From Rhizophagus irregularis (lineage: Eukaryota > Glomeromycota > Glomeromycetes > Glomerales > Glomeraceae): a stretch of 64,000 bases of DNA. Below the pieces are notes generated by a model. The model saw only the letters and a program-made list of their open reading frames with translations, searched no databases and was not told the origin of the DNA. This document shows, piece by piece, positions 46,301-56,724 of the stretch; the stretch's first letter is position 1, and each line of letters starts with the position of its first letter. The DNA lies in the NCBI RefSeq assembly GCF_026210795.1, contig NC_089446.1, positions 4,226,001-4,290,000 on the forward strand, given 5' to 3'. The position numbers and the translations under genes were made by a program.

Positions 46301-46540
46301 GAAGAGAGTTGTAACGAGCAAAAAGAGTTTCTTGTTTAAGGGCGCACTTAGCGCAAAGGTCCTCAACTTCGCGAAGTTTGGAAAGAACTTCATCCCAACT
46401 CAAGGTTGAGAAGTCGTGAGAAGAGGCCATAGGCCAAAATAAGAATAGAAAAGATAAAAATAAAAGAAAAAGTAATAAAAAACTCTGGAAAAAAATTTTT
46501 TATTTTTATGTAAATAATGTCGTGAGGGCAACGGGAGAGA
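43329..46540 (-). mobile_element. 3.2-kb retroposon-like insertion with 18-bp TSD
   Basis: GTAGTTTTATCCTTTTCC is present at 43311-43328 and again at 46541-46558. Joining the flanks restores a normal repeat unit. The insert has no LTRs or terminal inverted repeats. It carries one long minus-strand gene (46430-44097) with a ~110-bp 5' leader and a ~770-bp 3' tail. A long variable-length TSD without TIRs is the mark of target-primed insertion (LINE machinery). No clear poly-A is present; the minus-strand 3' end reads GATAAAGTCGTAAGACTG. Confidence 0.85.
44097..46430 (-). pseudogene. Long unknown ORF (778 codons) with two in-frame stops
   Basis: One reading frame runs from ATG 46430 to TAA 44097, interrupted only by TGA at 45585-45587 and TAG at 44385-44387. 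Both are single transitions from sense codons (CGA and CAG). Base use is much less AT-biased than the surroundings. N-terminal part: SWDEVLSKLREVEDLCAKC and RRTHKFLCKRVSS. Middle: a basic region (ARRKYFNRLRQLL) and a possible metal site CPFCKTPAAY with RHACHIHDKK. C-terminal: YDFKTLGFSRSIIDMVRR-like stretch (CPAIDYQDFKTLGF), LGRVKPCDILMLLDVCAPW. No RT, integrase or transposase motif is visible. It may be the ORF of a non-autonomous retroelement or a retroposed host gene. No introns are apparent. Confidence is high that it was coding, low on function. Confidence 0.8.
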
Positions 46541-46558
46541 GTAGTTTTATCCTTTTCC

Positions 46559-47060
46559 GATCACTGGCTGACGAGTTATTCAACAAAATGTTAAACATCG
46601 GCATTATAATGTTTCTTAATTTACGTTTACTACACCATTTAATATTTTGCTAGATTTCTCAGTACCTAGTGATTGTAAAAAGACAATTTATAGCTCGTTG
46701 GAATCGCCTCATCGAGACGAATCGAATGGTGGTACGCTCATCTCTCTGTGATCAATATTGACGGAGTTATTACTTAAATTACTTAAAAACCATTTAATAT
46801 TTTTTTAATTTCGGAAATTGATCTAGTGATTGGAATTCGATGTATCTTATACCATTAGATTTGTCTCATCAAGACGAATCGAATGGTAGTAAGATTGTCT
46901 TTTTAGGATCAATATTGGCAGAGTTATTACACAAAAACCATTAATATTTTTTTAATTTCGGAAATTGATCTAGTGATTGGATTTCGACGTATTTTATACC
47001 ATTAGAACCGTCTCATCAAGACGAATCGAATGGCGGTAAGATCATCTCTCTACGATTAAT
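46559..47060 (+). repeat. Tandem CACTGGATGC-family units, ~145 bp
   Basis: Three units: TCTCATCAAGACGAATCGAA (or CGAGACG) followed by TGG(T/C)GGTA near 46705, 46865 and 47012. Each is preceded by GAAATTGATCTAGTGATTGG (46815, 46963) and followed by AGGATCAATATTGGC. A further unit, cut by the retroposon, lies at 43275-43328. They form the body of the pogo-like element. Confidence 0.85.
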
Positions 47061-47501
47061 ATTGGTGAAGTTACGATACAATAAAGTTTTAAGTATAATT
47101 CTGGTTAAAATTATGTTAATTTTTGGCCGGAATTATGATATACAAATATAAGAAATTTTTTATATAGTCACATCTCTTTATAATCACCAAATATGGACTG
47201 TCCCAAATGTGTGATTATAAAGAGAGTTGACTGTAGTTTTATTATAGTTTCGGTTAAAGATGTTAGCCGTAACTGTAATATTAAGACACAGTGTTGTATG
47301 TAATAGGTTGCAACCTATCTACATTAAAAAGCAAAAGTTGTAATGCTGTAATTAGGTTGTAATGCCATAATTAGGTCGTAATACTGTAATTAGGTCTTAA
47401 TGCCGTAACTAATCTGTAATGCCGTAATTCCGAAATTACGTATGTAATTTCGGCCAGAATTATGCACTTAATTTTAGCAGAAATTAACAAATATCCTAAA
47501 A

Positions 47502-47918
47502 AGGGGGACGTCTAAAGTGGAGTCAAATCACGTGACTTCGAAAAAAAATTATTTTCTAAATAAAATTTTTCGCAATATATATATGACCTTTTAAACATAT
47601 ATACTAAGTGTATTTTGGCCTGCTCTGCAAGTTTACTTAGAATGACAAAATGAGTTTTGAATGCCATTTTCGATTTATTTGACTTTTCATTTTTGTCTAT
47701 CCATTTTTGGATATGATCGGCAAAAAAGCTTTTGCTAATATATAAAGTGAAAACCAGTATTCAAAATCTACCTTTTAACCTTAAGTAAACTCGTAGAGCA
47801 GGCTAAAATACACTTATTTCATGATTTTCAAGTTTATGTTAAACTTGATTCATAAAAAAATTAGTTCACTCATATTATATCGAATCACGTGATTTGACTC
47901 CGCTTTAGACGACCCCCT
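47502..47918. mobile_element. Fold-back MITE, GTCTAAAG ends
   Basis: AGGGGGACGTCTAAAGTGGA and the following GTCAAATCACGTGA at the left are mirrored at the right (TCACGTGATTTGACTCCGCT, TTAGACGACCCCCT). Arms exceed 35 bp with few mismatches. The inner sequences (CTGCTCTGCAAGTTTACTTA and TAAACTCGTAGAGCAGGCTA) are also inverted, so most of the element folds back. TSD not clear (A-rich flank). Confidence 0.85.
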
Positions 47919-48209
47919 AAAAAGGAAAGTGTTGTTACACAAAATTCCAGTGTCGTTTCCACTAAAATCAATTTTTGTGGAATGGATATTGCCAAAAAAG
48001 GAAAGATCTGCATTCCCGTTTTGGCTGAATTATGATTTTCGGCTGAAATTACATGTTTAAGTGAAATTACGTTAATTTCGGCCGGAATTATATTTCGGAT
48101 TTCAGATTTCGGATTTTAGGAAATATGTGACCGTGTAATTTCAATTTTAAGGGTAAATAATATCAATAATAATAATAATAATAATTTTTTTTTTTGTAAA
48201 AAAGTTTAT

Positions 48210-48376
48210 ATGTAAATGAAATAATGTATTTACCACACCCTGCGTTACAAATTTATATATATTTTTATGTTTATCATTTGCCATTTTAAGGGTGTATAAA
48301 CTAAAGATCGACATAAACAATTTACAAAAAAGGAAGGATGCGTTGTAACGCAGGGTGCGGTAAATAAATTCACTCT
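48210..48376. mobile_element. Short MITE with CCCTGCGTTACAA ends
   Basis: GTATTTACCACACCCTGCGT at the left and ACGCAGGGTGCGGTAAATA at the right are inverted. The core TTTATGTTTATCATTTGCCA and AATTTACAAAAAAGGA matches the MITE at 25281-25419. Confidence 0.85.
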
Positions 48377-48807
48377 ATGTAAATTATGCATAAAATCATC
48401 TAATTATTAAAGATATTATGCTAATTTAATATAAATTTTTTGAAAAAAACTTAATATTTCCCACCCCTAGGGATTTTAGTTCATTATATAATTTTTTTCT
48501 TTACACGAACGCGTATACAAAATACAAAAAAAAACGTGACGCGTCTTATGTACTCCCTAAAAATTAAAATTACACGACATATAAACTATTGTAATTTACT
48601 TTTATAATTCATTACTTTTATTTTAAATTTTTATGCCATTAAAAATTACGACATTACAGCCTAATTATAGCATTGCGACCTAATTACAGCATTACGACCC
48701 AATTACAGCATTACGGCCTAATTACAGTATTACAAAAAGTGTCATAACTGTAATGCTGTATGCTATAATATTACGGCATCGGCCAATTAATTACGGCTAA
48801 CATCTTT

Positions 48808-49290
48808 AGTTTCAGTAAGATTTCAGCAGTTTTGGCATTTATAATAAGTTTCATCAGGTTTCGCTTTTCTCCAGAATTTCACCAACTTTTTAATAAGACT
48901 TTCATATAGTTTCAGCAAAGTTTCACCATTTCGGCATTTCACCAACTTGCCAAAACCTTCTAGTTTCTCCAGTAACCTTAAGCTTAATATTGCATGAGAA
49001 ATAAAGAACCATATGTTTATATTCAATTATTAGATTGATTAGTTTCTCCAAGATTTTACTATAGTTTTATTATAGTTTTGGCAAGATTTTAGCAGTTTTG
49101 GCATTTATAATAAGTTTCATCAGGTTTTGCTTTTCTCCAGAGTTTCACCAACTTTTTAATAAGACTTTCATATAATTTCAGCAAGTTTTACCATTTCAGC
49201 ATTTCGCCAACTTGCCAAAACCCCCTAGTTTTTTCAGCAACCTTAAGCTTAATATTGCATGAGAAATAAAGAACTATACGTTTATATTTA
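48808..49290 (+). repeat. ~255-bp tandem duplication spanning a MITE end and host flank
   Basis: CAGTTTTGGCATTTATAATA, AGTTTCATCAGG and TTAAGCTTAATATTGCATGA occur first at 48832-48993 and again at 49094-49261. The copy includes both the MITE right end and the host sequence beyond it, so the duplication post-dates the MITE insertion. Confidence 0.85.
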
Positions 49291-50045
49291 ATTATTAGAT
49301 GAAGGTAATTGAGGACTCCAGAAAATGCTTATATATGTAAGGTACCAAGGTGCTTAACCAACATAGTAAAGTTTTATGATGTAAGAATTTTATAATGCTT
49401 AATTTTAAGAAAATTTTATACTATGTAAGATAATTAAATTGCATATTTTTGGTATTATTTTAAAATACTAAGAGTTTTTAGTTGCTTATTTTTCATATTT
49501 ATATAACTTTTTAAAATATTATATATTGAATTTATAATTAATTTTTATTTTTATTTTCACTAAAGGTGAGTGTTAATTTTGTACTACATTTCACAATTTT
49601 ATATAAATACATAAACAAAAATTTTTTTTTTTGATGAAATTTCATTTTTTTTTCAATGTTTTATTAATTATCTGTCAATAGTATCTTTTGAATTTTTATT
49701 AAACTCAGTGTATTATTTTTAATATAAAATTACTATATTATACATATTTATTTTGTTAAATAAAATTACTATAAATATGTTTTACTTTAAAATATAATTT
49801 CACTACTCACCACTTTAGTTATATCAAATTATCTTTTATGTTTAAGTAAGTTTATTCAGCAAGTTAAATCTACTTGTATTTTAAGGCTAAGTATGATATT
49901 TATATAGAAAAGCATATTTTTTTTAATGGTAATAACTTTTAAATTTTTTACTTTTTCATTTATAACTTCAGAGTGTAATTACACCACTTCAGTCAAATGA
50001 AATCGGTTTTCTAAATTAATTGAAAGTTGTTCAGCAAGGTCGAAA

Positions 50046-52395
50046 CAGGGACGATGATTTTATGCGGTAATAAATCATGAATTATGTATGCAACAAAAGC
50101 CAAATATGCATTTTAAGGAATGCGTATTTTTTACAATTATGCATAAATTATGCGCCAAAATTTGTAATTATGTAAAATTATGCGCAGTTTTATTATAGTA
50201 AAAACTGAAAATAAATCGTGTAAATTAAGTTATTATAAATAAAAATATTAGTAAATTGAATTAAAATTTCATTTATTTTATTTAAAAGTGATATTGCATA
50301 AATCTAAATTCCCGTTCCCTAAGTCTTAATTCCTAAATTTTAACACCATTAAAATATATCATATTTAATCTTTTAAGAGAATCTTGAGACAAGTTTTGAC
50401 GATTACTGTCTAATAGAGAATTATACATAGAAAAGCTTCGTTCAACGGTACAACTTGAAATCAGCAATCAGATGTAATCCATTGCGATATTAGAAAGGAT
50501 TGGCAGTTGTGTTGCCTTATCTACCCAATATTGATCCAATTCCATTTCGCCCAAAAGTTCATTGTCTAATCCACAATAAATTCCCCATTCTCGTATTAAT
50601 TCATCTGATGGATTATCAAATTCTTTAATTTTGTTATATTGCCGAATATTTTTTCGTAAAACATCTCCAGAATGAATAAATTTGGGGTCAAATACTTGGC
50701 ATGCATGGAAAAGTGGCCGAACTGGGTGATTATGAATGTGTGCAGCAAACTTGGCATAAGCTGCCTCAAATGCTGCTCAAAAAATGGAATAGAATTCATG
50801 TGTATTAAATCGGAGACTATTAATCAAGTTTTCTAAAGAAAGACCAAAATCATCTGAATTCCTATATGTTTCAATATATGCAGTAAGCTGTTAAAGGCGT
50901 AATTCTACAAAAGGAAAAACTGGTTTTTTTAATTGTTGGAAAAAATCAAGATTCTGAACAAATTCTTTAGCATAGGAAGTAATGAAATTAAGGTAGATTG
51001 TGATTATTCCTAATTCTTGTTCATTTTCCAAGCAAGAATTAATAGCAGCCAAAGTGTTGTGTTTTTTATCATTATTGAATTCTTCTTTAAAAAAAGAGGG
51101 CCAATAGACAATATGATCCTTTGCATATGAAACTATCTGAAACCAAGAGTTCCATCGTGTTTTGTTATACAAAGGAATTTTGCATGGTGAGAAAATTCCA
51201 TGCATTTTCAAATAAGCCAAATATCTACCTCTTCGGGCAGGAGAATTAACGAAAACCTCTTTAATTTTATCCAAAAAAGACTTTAAAATATTAAACTGAG
51301 GTAATGTTCTCCACATATCTCTTTAATTTTTAATATATAGTAGAGGAAAACCAATTTGTTTTTATTAATTAAAACTTTTTCATATTAGATTATATAAATA
51401 CTTGGAACATGAAAATTAAAATACAAAATAATTGAAAAAAGAAAAAAAAAATACAAAAATATTAAATGCTATGCCGTGAAATTTGCCCCCTCTTTATAAA
51501 TAGAAATAAATTATACATACCTGATAAGATTTATAATATGTGCACAACATGGCACATGCGTTAATTGAGGCATTAGTGGAGATAGGACTTCACGATGGCA
51601 TTTTTTCATGTATGCTGCTGAGTCCGTAAGAAATAGGCGAGGCAAGTTGAAGGATATATTAAAATGAGCAAGAATAGTAGTGAGAACTTGCCCCATTGTG
51701 GTATTATTCACACGTTCAAGAAAGTCAACCGAAACTATAGCCACTGGTTTTGAATCAAAAAGTAGTTTAAGTGACTGAAAGTGTTTGTCAAAAACGTTAG
51801 GCAAATAATTTTGTCTAAGGGTAGGAGCTTGAGGAATAGACCCTCCGTTTTTAATGTATTTTTTAAAAAATGAAAGTAAAGAATTGACCTTTTCAAGAGG
51901 AATGTCTGCTGTTGCAAATGCCTCTATAAGGTCTTCAATAAGTTGCTTTTTTGCTTCAGCAGCTGCCTGAATAGATGAAAGAGTAAGTTGTGTATTATTT
52001 TGGGTTTTTTCTTGACTTTTTACGTTAGAAATGTGTTTCTGGCTTTTACAATGATTATCTACAGTAGATTTACGCTTCCAATCTACAGAAATGTTGCAAT
52101 AATTGCAAAAAAGAATGCTGTCATCAACTCGGAAAATATCTTTATATTCATTACATCTGGTATGAACTGATGCAGTTTTTGGTTTTTTTGACATTGCGAA
52201 AGAAAAAAAAGATCGAATTATCGAAATGATAATCCGTAGTAAATTTTATACTGTGGATAACTGCGGATTATGCATTCTGATATGTGATAAATTAAATTAT
52301 GTGATTTTATGACGCGATCAACTTAAATTATGCATTTATTGCATAATTATGCGTTTAATGTGATATTATGTGATAGCATAAAATCATCGTCCCTG
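50046..52395 (-). mobile_element. hAT transposon, 2350 bp, TIR CAGGGACGATGATTTTATGC
   Basis: The two 20-base ends are perfect inverted repeats. Flanks are GGTCGAAA (50038-50045) and GATCAAAA (52396-52403): an 8-bp target duplication whose second copy has two G-to-A changes. The termini are rich in GCATAATTATGCG-type motifs. It interrupts a 185-bp satellite unit of its host element. Confidence 0.93.
50333..52194 (-). pseudogene. hAT transposase (zinc-finger, hATC type), decayed
   Basis: The start MSKKPKTASVHTRCNEYKDI leads into a zinc finger (FCNYCNISVDWKR, then HCKSQKH) over residues 29-60. Then come LRQNYLPNVFDKHFQSLKLL and the core LFLTDSAAYMKKC (catalytic-type Asp) and VPCCAHIINLI, ending with a stop at 51511. 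After a gap the reading resumes at 51316 (FNILKSFLDKIKEVF, KTRWNSWFQIVSYAK) to 50891. A further piece spans 50799-50596, and the dimerisation motif SCTVERSFSMYNSLLDSN lies near 50430, ending at TAG 50333. The finger and hATC arrangement resemble CGGBP1-related hATs. Stops and frame changes separate the blocks. Confidence 0.8.
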
Positions 52396-52412
52396 GATCA
52401 AAACTACTTATA

Positions 52413-52893
52413 CAGACCCCTACACTAATTTACCAGATTTCATAAAATTTACTTAGTAATATATAGTAAAATTGATGATTTTCAGGCTGCATAAAAATTT
52501 ACAAGTTCGCAATAAAATTTGGCCAAATTTTTTTTATTTGAAAGCCAATTGATTATAGTTTTTAAAAATGTAATCAGAAATATTCTATTTTAAAATGCAA
52601 AGAAATATTTATTTGTAAAGTAATGGATGAGATAATTTTATATGTAAAAATAAAAAAAACATATAGAAAAATTATTGCTTATACTTTGCAATGAGAAAAT
52701 TTTTTTATATTTTAAAAATTTTTCTTTTTTGTTTTAATACTTAACAATTATAATTGATTGGCTTTTTTAAAAAAAAATTCTGGCTGAATTTTATTAAAAA
52801 TTCATAAACTTTTATGCATCGTGAAAATCATCAATTTTACTATATATTACTAAGTAAATTTCATGAAATCCGGTAAATTAGTATAGGGGTCTG
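52413..52893. mobile_element. Fold-back mariner-type MITE, TA TSD
   Basis: CAGACCCCTACACTAATTTA at the left mirrors TAAATTAGTATAGGGGTCTG at the right. Inverted similarity runs inward for over 150 bp (TACTTAGTAATATATAGTAA, AAAATTGATGATTTTCA). TA flanks each side (52411-52412, 52894-52895). A relative is at 62824-63310. Confidence 0.92.
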
Positions 52894-52895
52894 TA

Positions 52896-53340
52896 TATTA
52901 ATTTTCATGAGTGTGGGTATAATACTTATGGAGAAAAGTGCATTTTTCATAACGGTACTAACTTCCGAATTTTTCATTTCTCCATTTACAACTTCAGAGC
53001 GTAATTACACCTCTTTGGTCAAATGAAATCGACTTTCTAAATTAATTGATAATTGTTCAGCAAGGTCGAAACTACTTATATATTAATTTTCATGAGTGTG
53101 GGTATAATACTTATAGAGAAAAGTGCATTTTTCATAACGGTACTAACTTCTGAATTTTTCGTTTCTCCGTTTACAACTTCAGAGCGTAATTACACCTCTT
53201 TGGTCAAATGAAATCGACTTTCTAAATTAATTGAAAATTGTTCAGCAAGGTCGAAACTACCTACATATTAATTTTTATGGGTGTAAGTATAATACTTATG
53301 GAGAAATTTACATTTTTTGTAATAGTATTAATTTCGAATT
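52896..53340 (+). repeat. 185-bp units in the second hAT-like copy
   Basis: CTTCAGAGCGTAATTACACC occurs at about 52991 and 53176, 185 bases apart, with TTGTTCAGCAAGGTCGAAAC at about 53055 and 53239. One earlier unit at 49975-50045 is cut by the hAT insertion. Confidence 0.9.
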
Positions 53341-53649
53341 TTTCTTTTACTGTTTATTAACTTTATTAATTGAATATTGTTAATTTACTTGTATATTATG
53401 TTTAGTTTAGCTTCACAACATATTTAAAATTGGGTTTAATAAAATATATTAATTAATAAATATATTTTATAAATTATATGTGTTATAATAAAAATTTAAT
53501 TAGGTTAGAAGATTGATTTGCTTATTTTTATATAATTTTTAAGGTTAGATATCAACAATGCTTATCGATCATAGTAAAAACCTATGCTTAGAGCTACTAA
53601 TAAAAAATATTTTTGGGACCTTACCTATATAAGTATTTTCCGGGGTCCT

Positions 53650-55640
53650 GGTAATTGATTACCAAATAATGAAGAGAGCCAGAAGTTTAAATATTAGGTT
53701 TAATATAGAAAGTGTAAAAAGAAACTTTATAAAGGAGAATTGTTACCTGTTAAAGAAAATCTGAGATTATTTGAGAGACCGCCCAAGGGACTATCTGAGA
53801 AGCTACCTGATGAAGAAAATCTGGGACCTGTCAAAGAAAATCCAGGATTTGAAAAATTTGAAGAAGGATTATTAGATAACAAAAGTGATGGAAAAAATCA
53901 TAAAAAGAATAAAAAAAAAGTATAATATTAATGACAAAACTGTAAATCTTAATAAAGATCTACACAAAATATTGCAATTTATTTATAAATTGCCAACTTG
54001 TTCTCCAATTCGTGATAAAAGATTTTCTTCTGAAATGAATTGTACAGACAAGTCATTATAAATCATCTAATAAATGATTCAGAATTTTTATTTTTAAAAG
54101 GCTTCTAACAAATTAACAACTTTGCAAATAATTTAATTTTAACAGATATTACTATACATGAAGTCGAAATTAAAGCCCAAAAGTAGAAATATTTCAAAAT
54201 TAAAAGTCGAAATGGTCAAAATTACATTATAGTTATGTGATTTTTATAATTATAATTTAATATAAAATTTTAAACGTGAATAACTTTGTTAATATTGATG
54301 CTACAGATACGAAATACATATCATTGGAATCCTCTTGATGAGCTAAATCCAACTGCATAAAGATCATAAAAATTTGAATCACTGGATGCAGAGATTGTTA
54401 ACTTTGAATTTTGAACGTGAATAACTCTGTCAATATTGATGCTACAAATATGAAATATATATCATTGGAATCCTCTTGATGAGCTGAATCCAACCATGTA
54501 AAGATCATAAAAATCGAATCACTGGATGCGGAGTTTGTTAACTTTAAATTTTAATATTATTGTTTACCATAAAATTATATGTCTATTTTACTAAAAATGG
54601 CCAATTTTTTGAAATGATTTTGTAATAATTTTAAAATACTACAAAAATACATTTAATATATCAAAATGTTTTTATTATATTTTTGTTATTATTTTTAATA
54701 TTTTAATCTCAAAAATACATCAAATATATCTTGATATATTTTAAAAATTTTACAAAATAATTGCACAATTGTTTTGAAAGCCATTGTATCTAGATCTATA
54801 AAAATATTTCAAAAAATTGGCTATTTTTAGTAAAGTATGACATAATTTTGACTATTTTGACTTTTGGAGAGGTCCAAGTCAAAATCATTTTGACCATTTT
54901 GACCATTTCAGAGGTTGAAATTAACCAATTTCAGTTTTATGTATAGATATTACTTCCTTAAATTATATTAAAGTTTCATTTATAGCTAATGACGAAAATA
55001 ATATTAAATATGTATTACATAAATTAGTAGAAAATATTTTCAATTCTGTTGCAGGAAGTACAAAAAGTTAAGTCACCAAAGATATCTTGCAATGTAAAGA
55101 TCTATGCTTTTATGTGGAAGTCTGGAAATCATATATCTGCTTTGCAGGCATTCTGTTCTGCAAATCTTAAATGAAATAAAGGAGAGACAACCCGTTTATA
55201 AGTCAAGAAAAAAATAATAGAAGAATATCCTAACATAAATCTTGGAGATTTAGATTTAATTTTCCAGATCTTGCCAAAAATATACAGATTATTACAAGTA
55301 TTCAATAGCAATTGAGTTCTCTTAGATGTATTTGAAAAAATTACTTCCACATTCTTTAAAAGTAAAATGAAAGTTGGCACCAATTTTGAAATTTGGTTTA
55401 ATTTAGTAAGAACAGAACAATTGGCTGATTACAAAAAAGGTTCAACCATATGCAAAGAAGGAAAGAAATTTATGAAAAAAGTTAAGCTTGATATTATTAA
55501 AGCATATTTTAAGATTTTATTGCTGATAATAACAAAATGTAATTTTAACCTATTTATTAATTATTCCTTTTTCTTCTTTTATTCTTGTGAAAAAATAATG
55601 GATGATAAATTTTTATATATATTATAATATTAAAAATGCA
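53650..55640 (+). pseudogene. Continuation of the broken unknown gene
   Basis: After the TSD, a coding-like stretch at 53740-53925 (repeats of P-x-KENLGP, then DGKNHKKNKKKV) continues as DLHKILQFIYKLPTC and PIRDKRFSSEMNC to about 54060. A MITE (54153-54944) interrupts it. More blocks follow: LNYIKVSFIANDENNIKYVL (54958-55018) and KMKVGTNFEIWFNLVRTE, KKGSTICKEGKKFMKK (55360-55500). Many stops. Family unknown. Left part probably at 42570-42971. Confidence 0.45.
54153..54944. mobile_element. MITE with 9-bp TSD (Mutator-like), copy 2
   Basis: AGATATTAC flanks both ends (54144-54152, 54945-54953). Ends: TATACATGAAGTCGAAATTA at the left; reverse complement of the right end ATACATAAAACTGAAATTGG. 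Two internal ~175-bp units carry TCACTGGATG and GATGAGCT(A/G)AATCCAAC. A 9-bp TSD fits MULEs. The first copy is at 19078-19967. Confidence 0.9.
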
Positions 55641-55804
55641 CCAAACAATTAAATAAATAAATAATTTCCTAGATAACAATAGAATAAAATTAAAAAATGT
55701 ATAGGCATTCAGAATGCTAAAGAAATCTTTATCCATAAATAATAAAAAAAAAGAATTCATCCATATGCAGCAGAAGTATACTGTTTAAATAGAAATTTTA
55801 GTAT

Positions 55805-55985
55805 TATAATGTAATACAGTCTACTCCCTTTATAGTCGCATCCCTCAGGACTGAAAAAAGGTGTGATTATAAAAAAAATCATATGTTGTAACTATAGAGA
55901 AGGTTTTTCTAATATATTAATTAGTACATTGGGCCAAAATATGGTGTGCTTATAAAGGGGAATTTTATATTAAATTTATATAGAA
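55805..55985. mobile_element. Pogo/Tigger-like MITE remnant
   Basis: ACAGTCTACTCCCTTTATAG followed by TCGCATCCCTC resembles the end of the 43033-47233 element. The other side (GTGTGCTTATAAAGGGGAAT near 55945) is a diverged inverted match. Confidence 0.6.
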
Positions 55986-56724
55986 AAAGTAATTATATAG
56001 ATTTTTTTTTTAGGATTTTTTTATACATAATTATATTAAGTTTTAATACTAAAAATTCTCTATTTTTATCATTATAAACAAATTAAAAAACTTTTTAAAA
56101 TATAAGCTTTATATAAATTTAATTGTAAATTAATATAGAATATATTTTTTTGAAATTCTTTTTTTTATAGATATTTATCTATATATAATATCAGATTTAC
56201 ATAAACTTATAAGGCCCACAAAGGTTTATATATTATAGTATTTTTGTAATCTTATAAAATGTAATTTTATATAGATTTACATTTTATATAGATTTGCAAA
56301 ATGTAATTTTTTTAAAACTCACCAAAAGTATGTTCCCGCCTAATAAGGTCCTCGAAATTTCTGAATAAAAAAGAGATTAGCTTTACAAGCTATGAATCAC
56401 TCCTTTGCAAATGCACAGTCACAGCCTTTAATTGTGAAGTGTCTCGTCCAGACTTTAATAATTTTTTCATCACACTTTTTAAACTGTGATAGGTTCATGC
56501 TCGGAAACGCACAATGGCTTGAGGTCAGAATAAGAAAAAAAAAGTTGTATACATAAAATCTTACATCAGAGAAAATGCCTTAATTATACTAGATTATCAT
56601 TATAACATAATTTTAAAATTAATTTTATTGGCTACTAATTGTTGTTGTATAACCAAAGAATTAATAAATACCTCGTGAATGCAATCTGAGTAACAATAAA
56701 ATCGTATGAACTTTTTTTCGCTTG
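55986..56724. other. AT-rich non-genic stretch with one GC-richer patch
   Basis: Mostly AT-rich. The patch at 56325-56525 (GCAAATGCACAGTCACAGCC, AAACTGTGATAGGTTCATGC) is less biased and has an inverted AATTGTGAAGTG/CATCACACTTTTT pair. I cannot assign it; a decayed RNA or gene piece is possible. Confidence 0.35.

Larger units (their letters stand above)
43033..47233. mobile_element. Pogo/Tigger-like Tc1-mariner element, TA TSD
   Basis: The ends CAGTCAACTCCCTCTATAG (left) and CTCTTTATAATCAC...GAGAGTTGACTG (right) are inverted and flanked by TA (43031-43032, 47234-47235). The removed host sequence reads ACTATAGTTTTATTATAG, matching other copies of that MITE. No mariner transposase is visible; the interior is CACTGGATGC-family repeats plus a retroposed insert. 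A related remnant is at 55805. Confidence 0.9.
47254..48807. mobile_element. TIR element AAAGATGTTAGCCGTAA, 1554 bp, 8-bp TSD
   Basis: Inverted ends AAAGATGTTAGCCGTAA (left) and TTACGGCTAACATCTTT (right). Flanks are AGTTTCGG (47246-47253) and AGTTTCAG (48808-48815), one transition apart. Subterminal arrays of GTAATTAGG(T/C)(C/T)GTAAT-type units (47340-47440) are mirrored inverted at 48655-48735. It hosts two further MITEs. Confidence 0.85.
42972..49245. mobile_element. TAAGGTTGC MITE, copy 2, swollen by nested insertions
   Basis: The left end AAGGTTGCCTGCC (42973) runs to 43030. The family sequence resumes at 47234 (TAGTTTTATTATAGTTTCGG), is broken again at 47254-48807, and ends in GCAACCTTAAG near 49245. 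TTAA flanks both ends (42970-42973, 49243-49246) if GGTTGC is the terminus. Without inserts the MITE would be about 0.5 kb including a tandem duplication. Confidence 0.75.
49312..53649. mobile_element. hAT-like element, second copy of the 16.5-kb family, 8-bp TSD
   Basis: Ends AGGACTCCAGAAAATGC (left) and, in reverse complement, AGGACCCCGGAAAATAC (right). GGTAATTG flanks both sides (49304-49311, 53650-53657). Without its inserts it would be about 1.5 kb. Internal 185-bp units match those at 17.1 kb. It contains a hAT transposon (50046-52395) and a mariner-type MITE (52413-52893). Confidence 0.93.

Noticed and set aside
43033..47233. The 778-codon ORF as the transposase of the pogo-like element
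   Set aside because: The ORF lies in a separate insert with its own 18-bp duplication, and no CENP-B/DDE motifs are visible.
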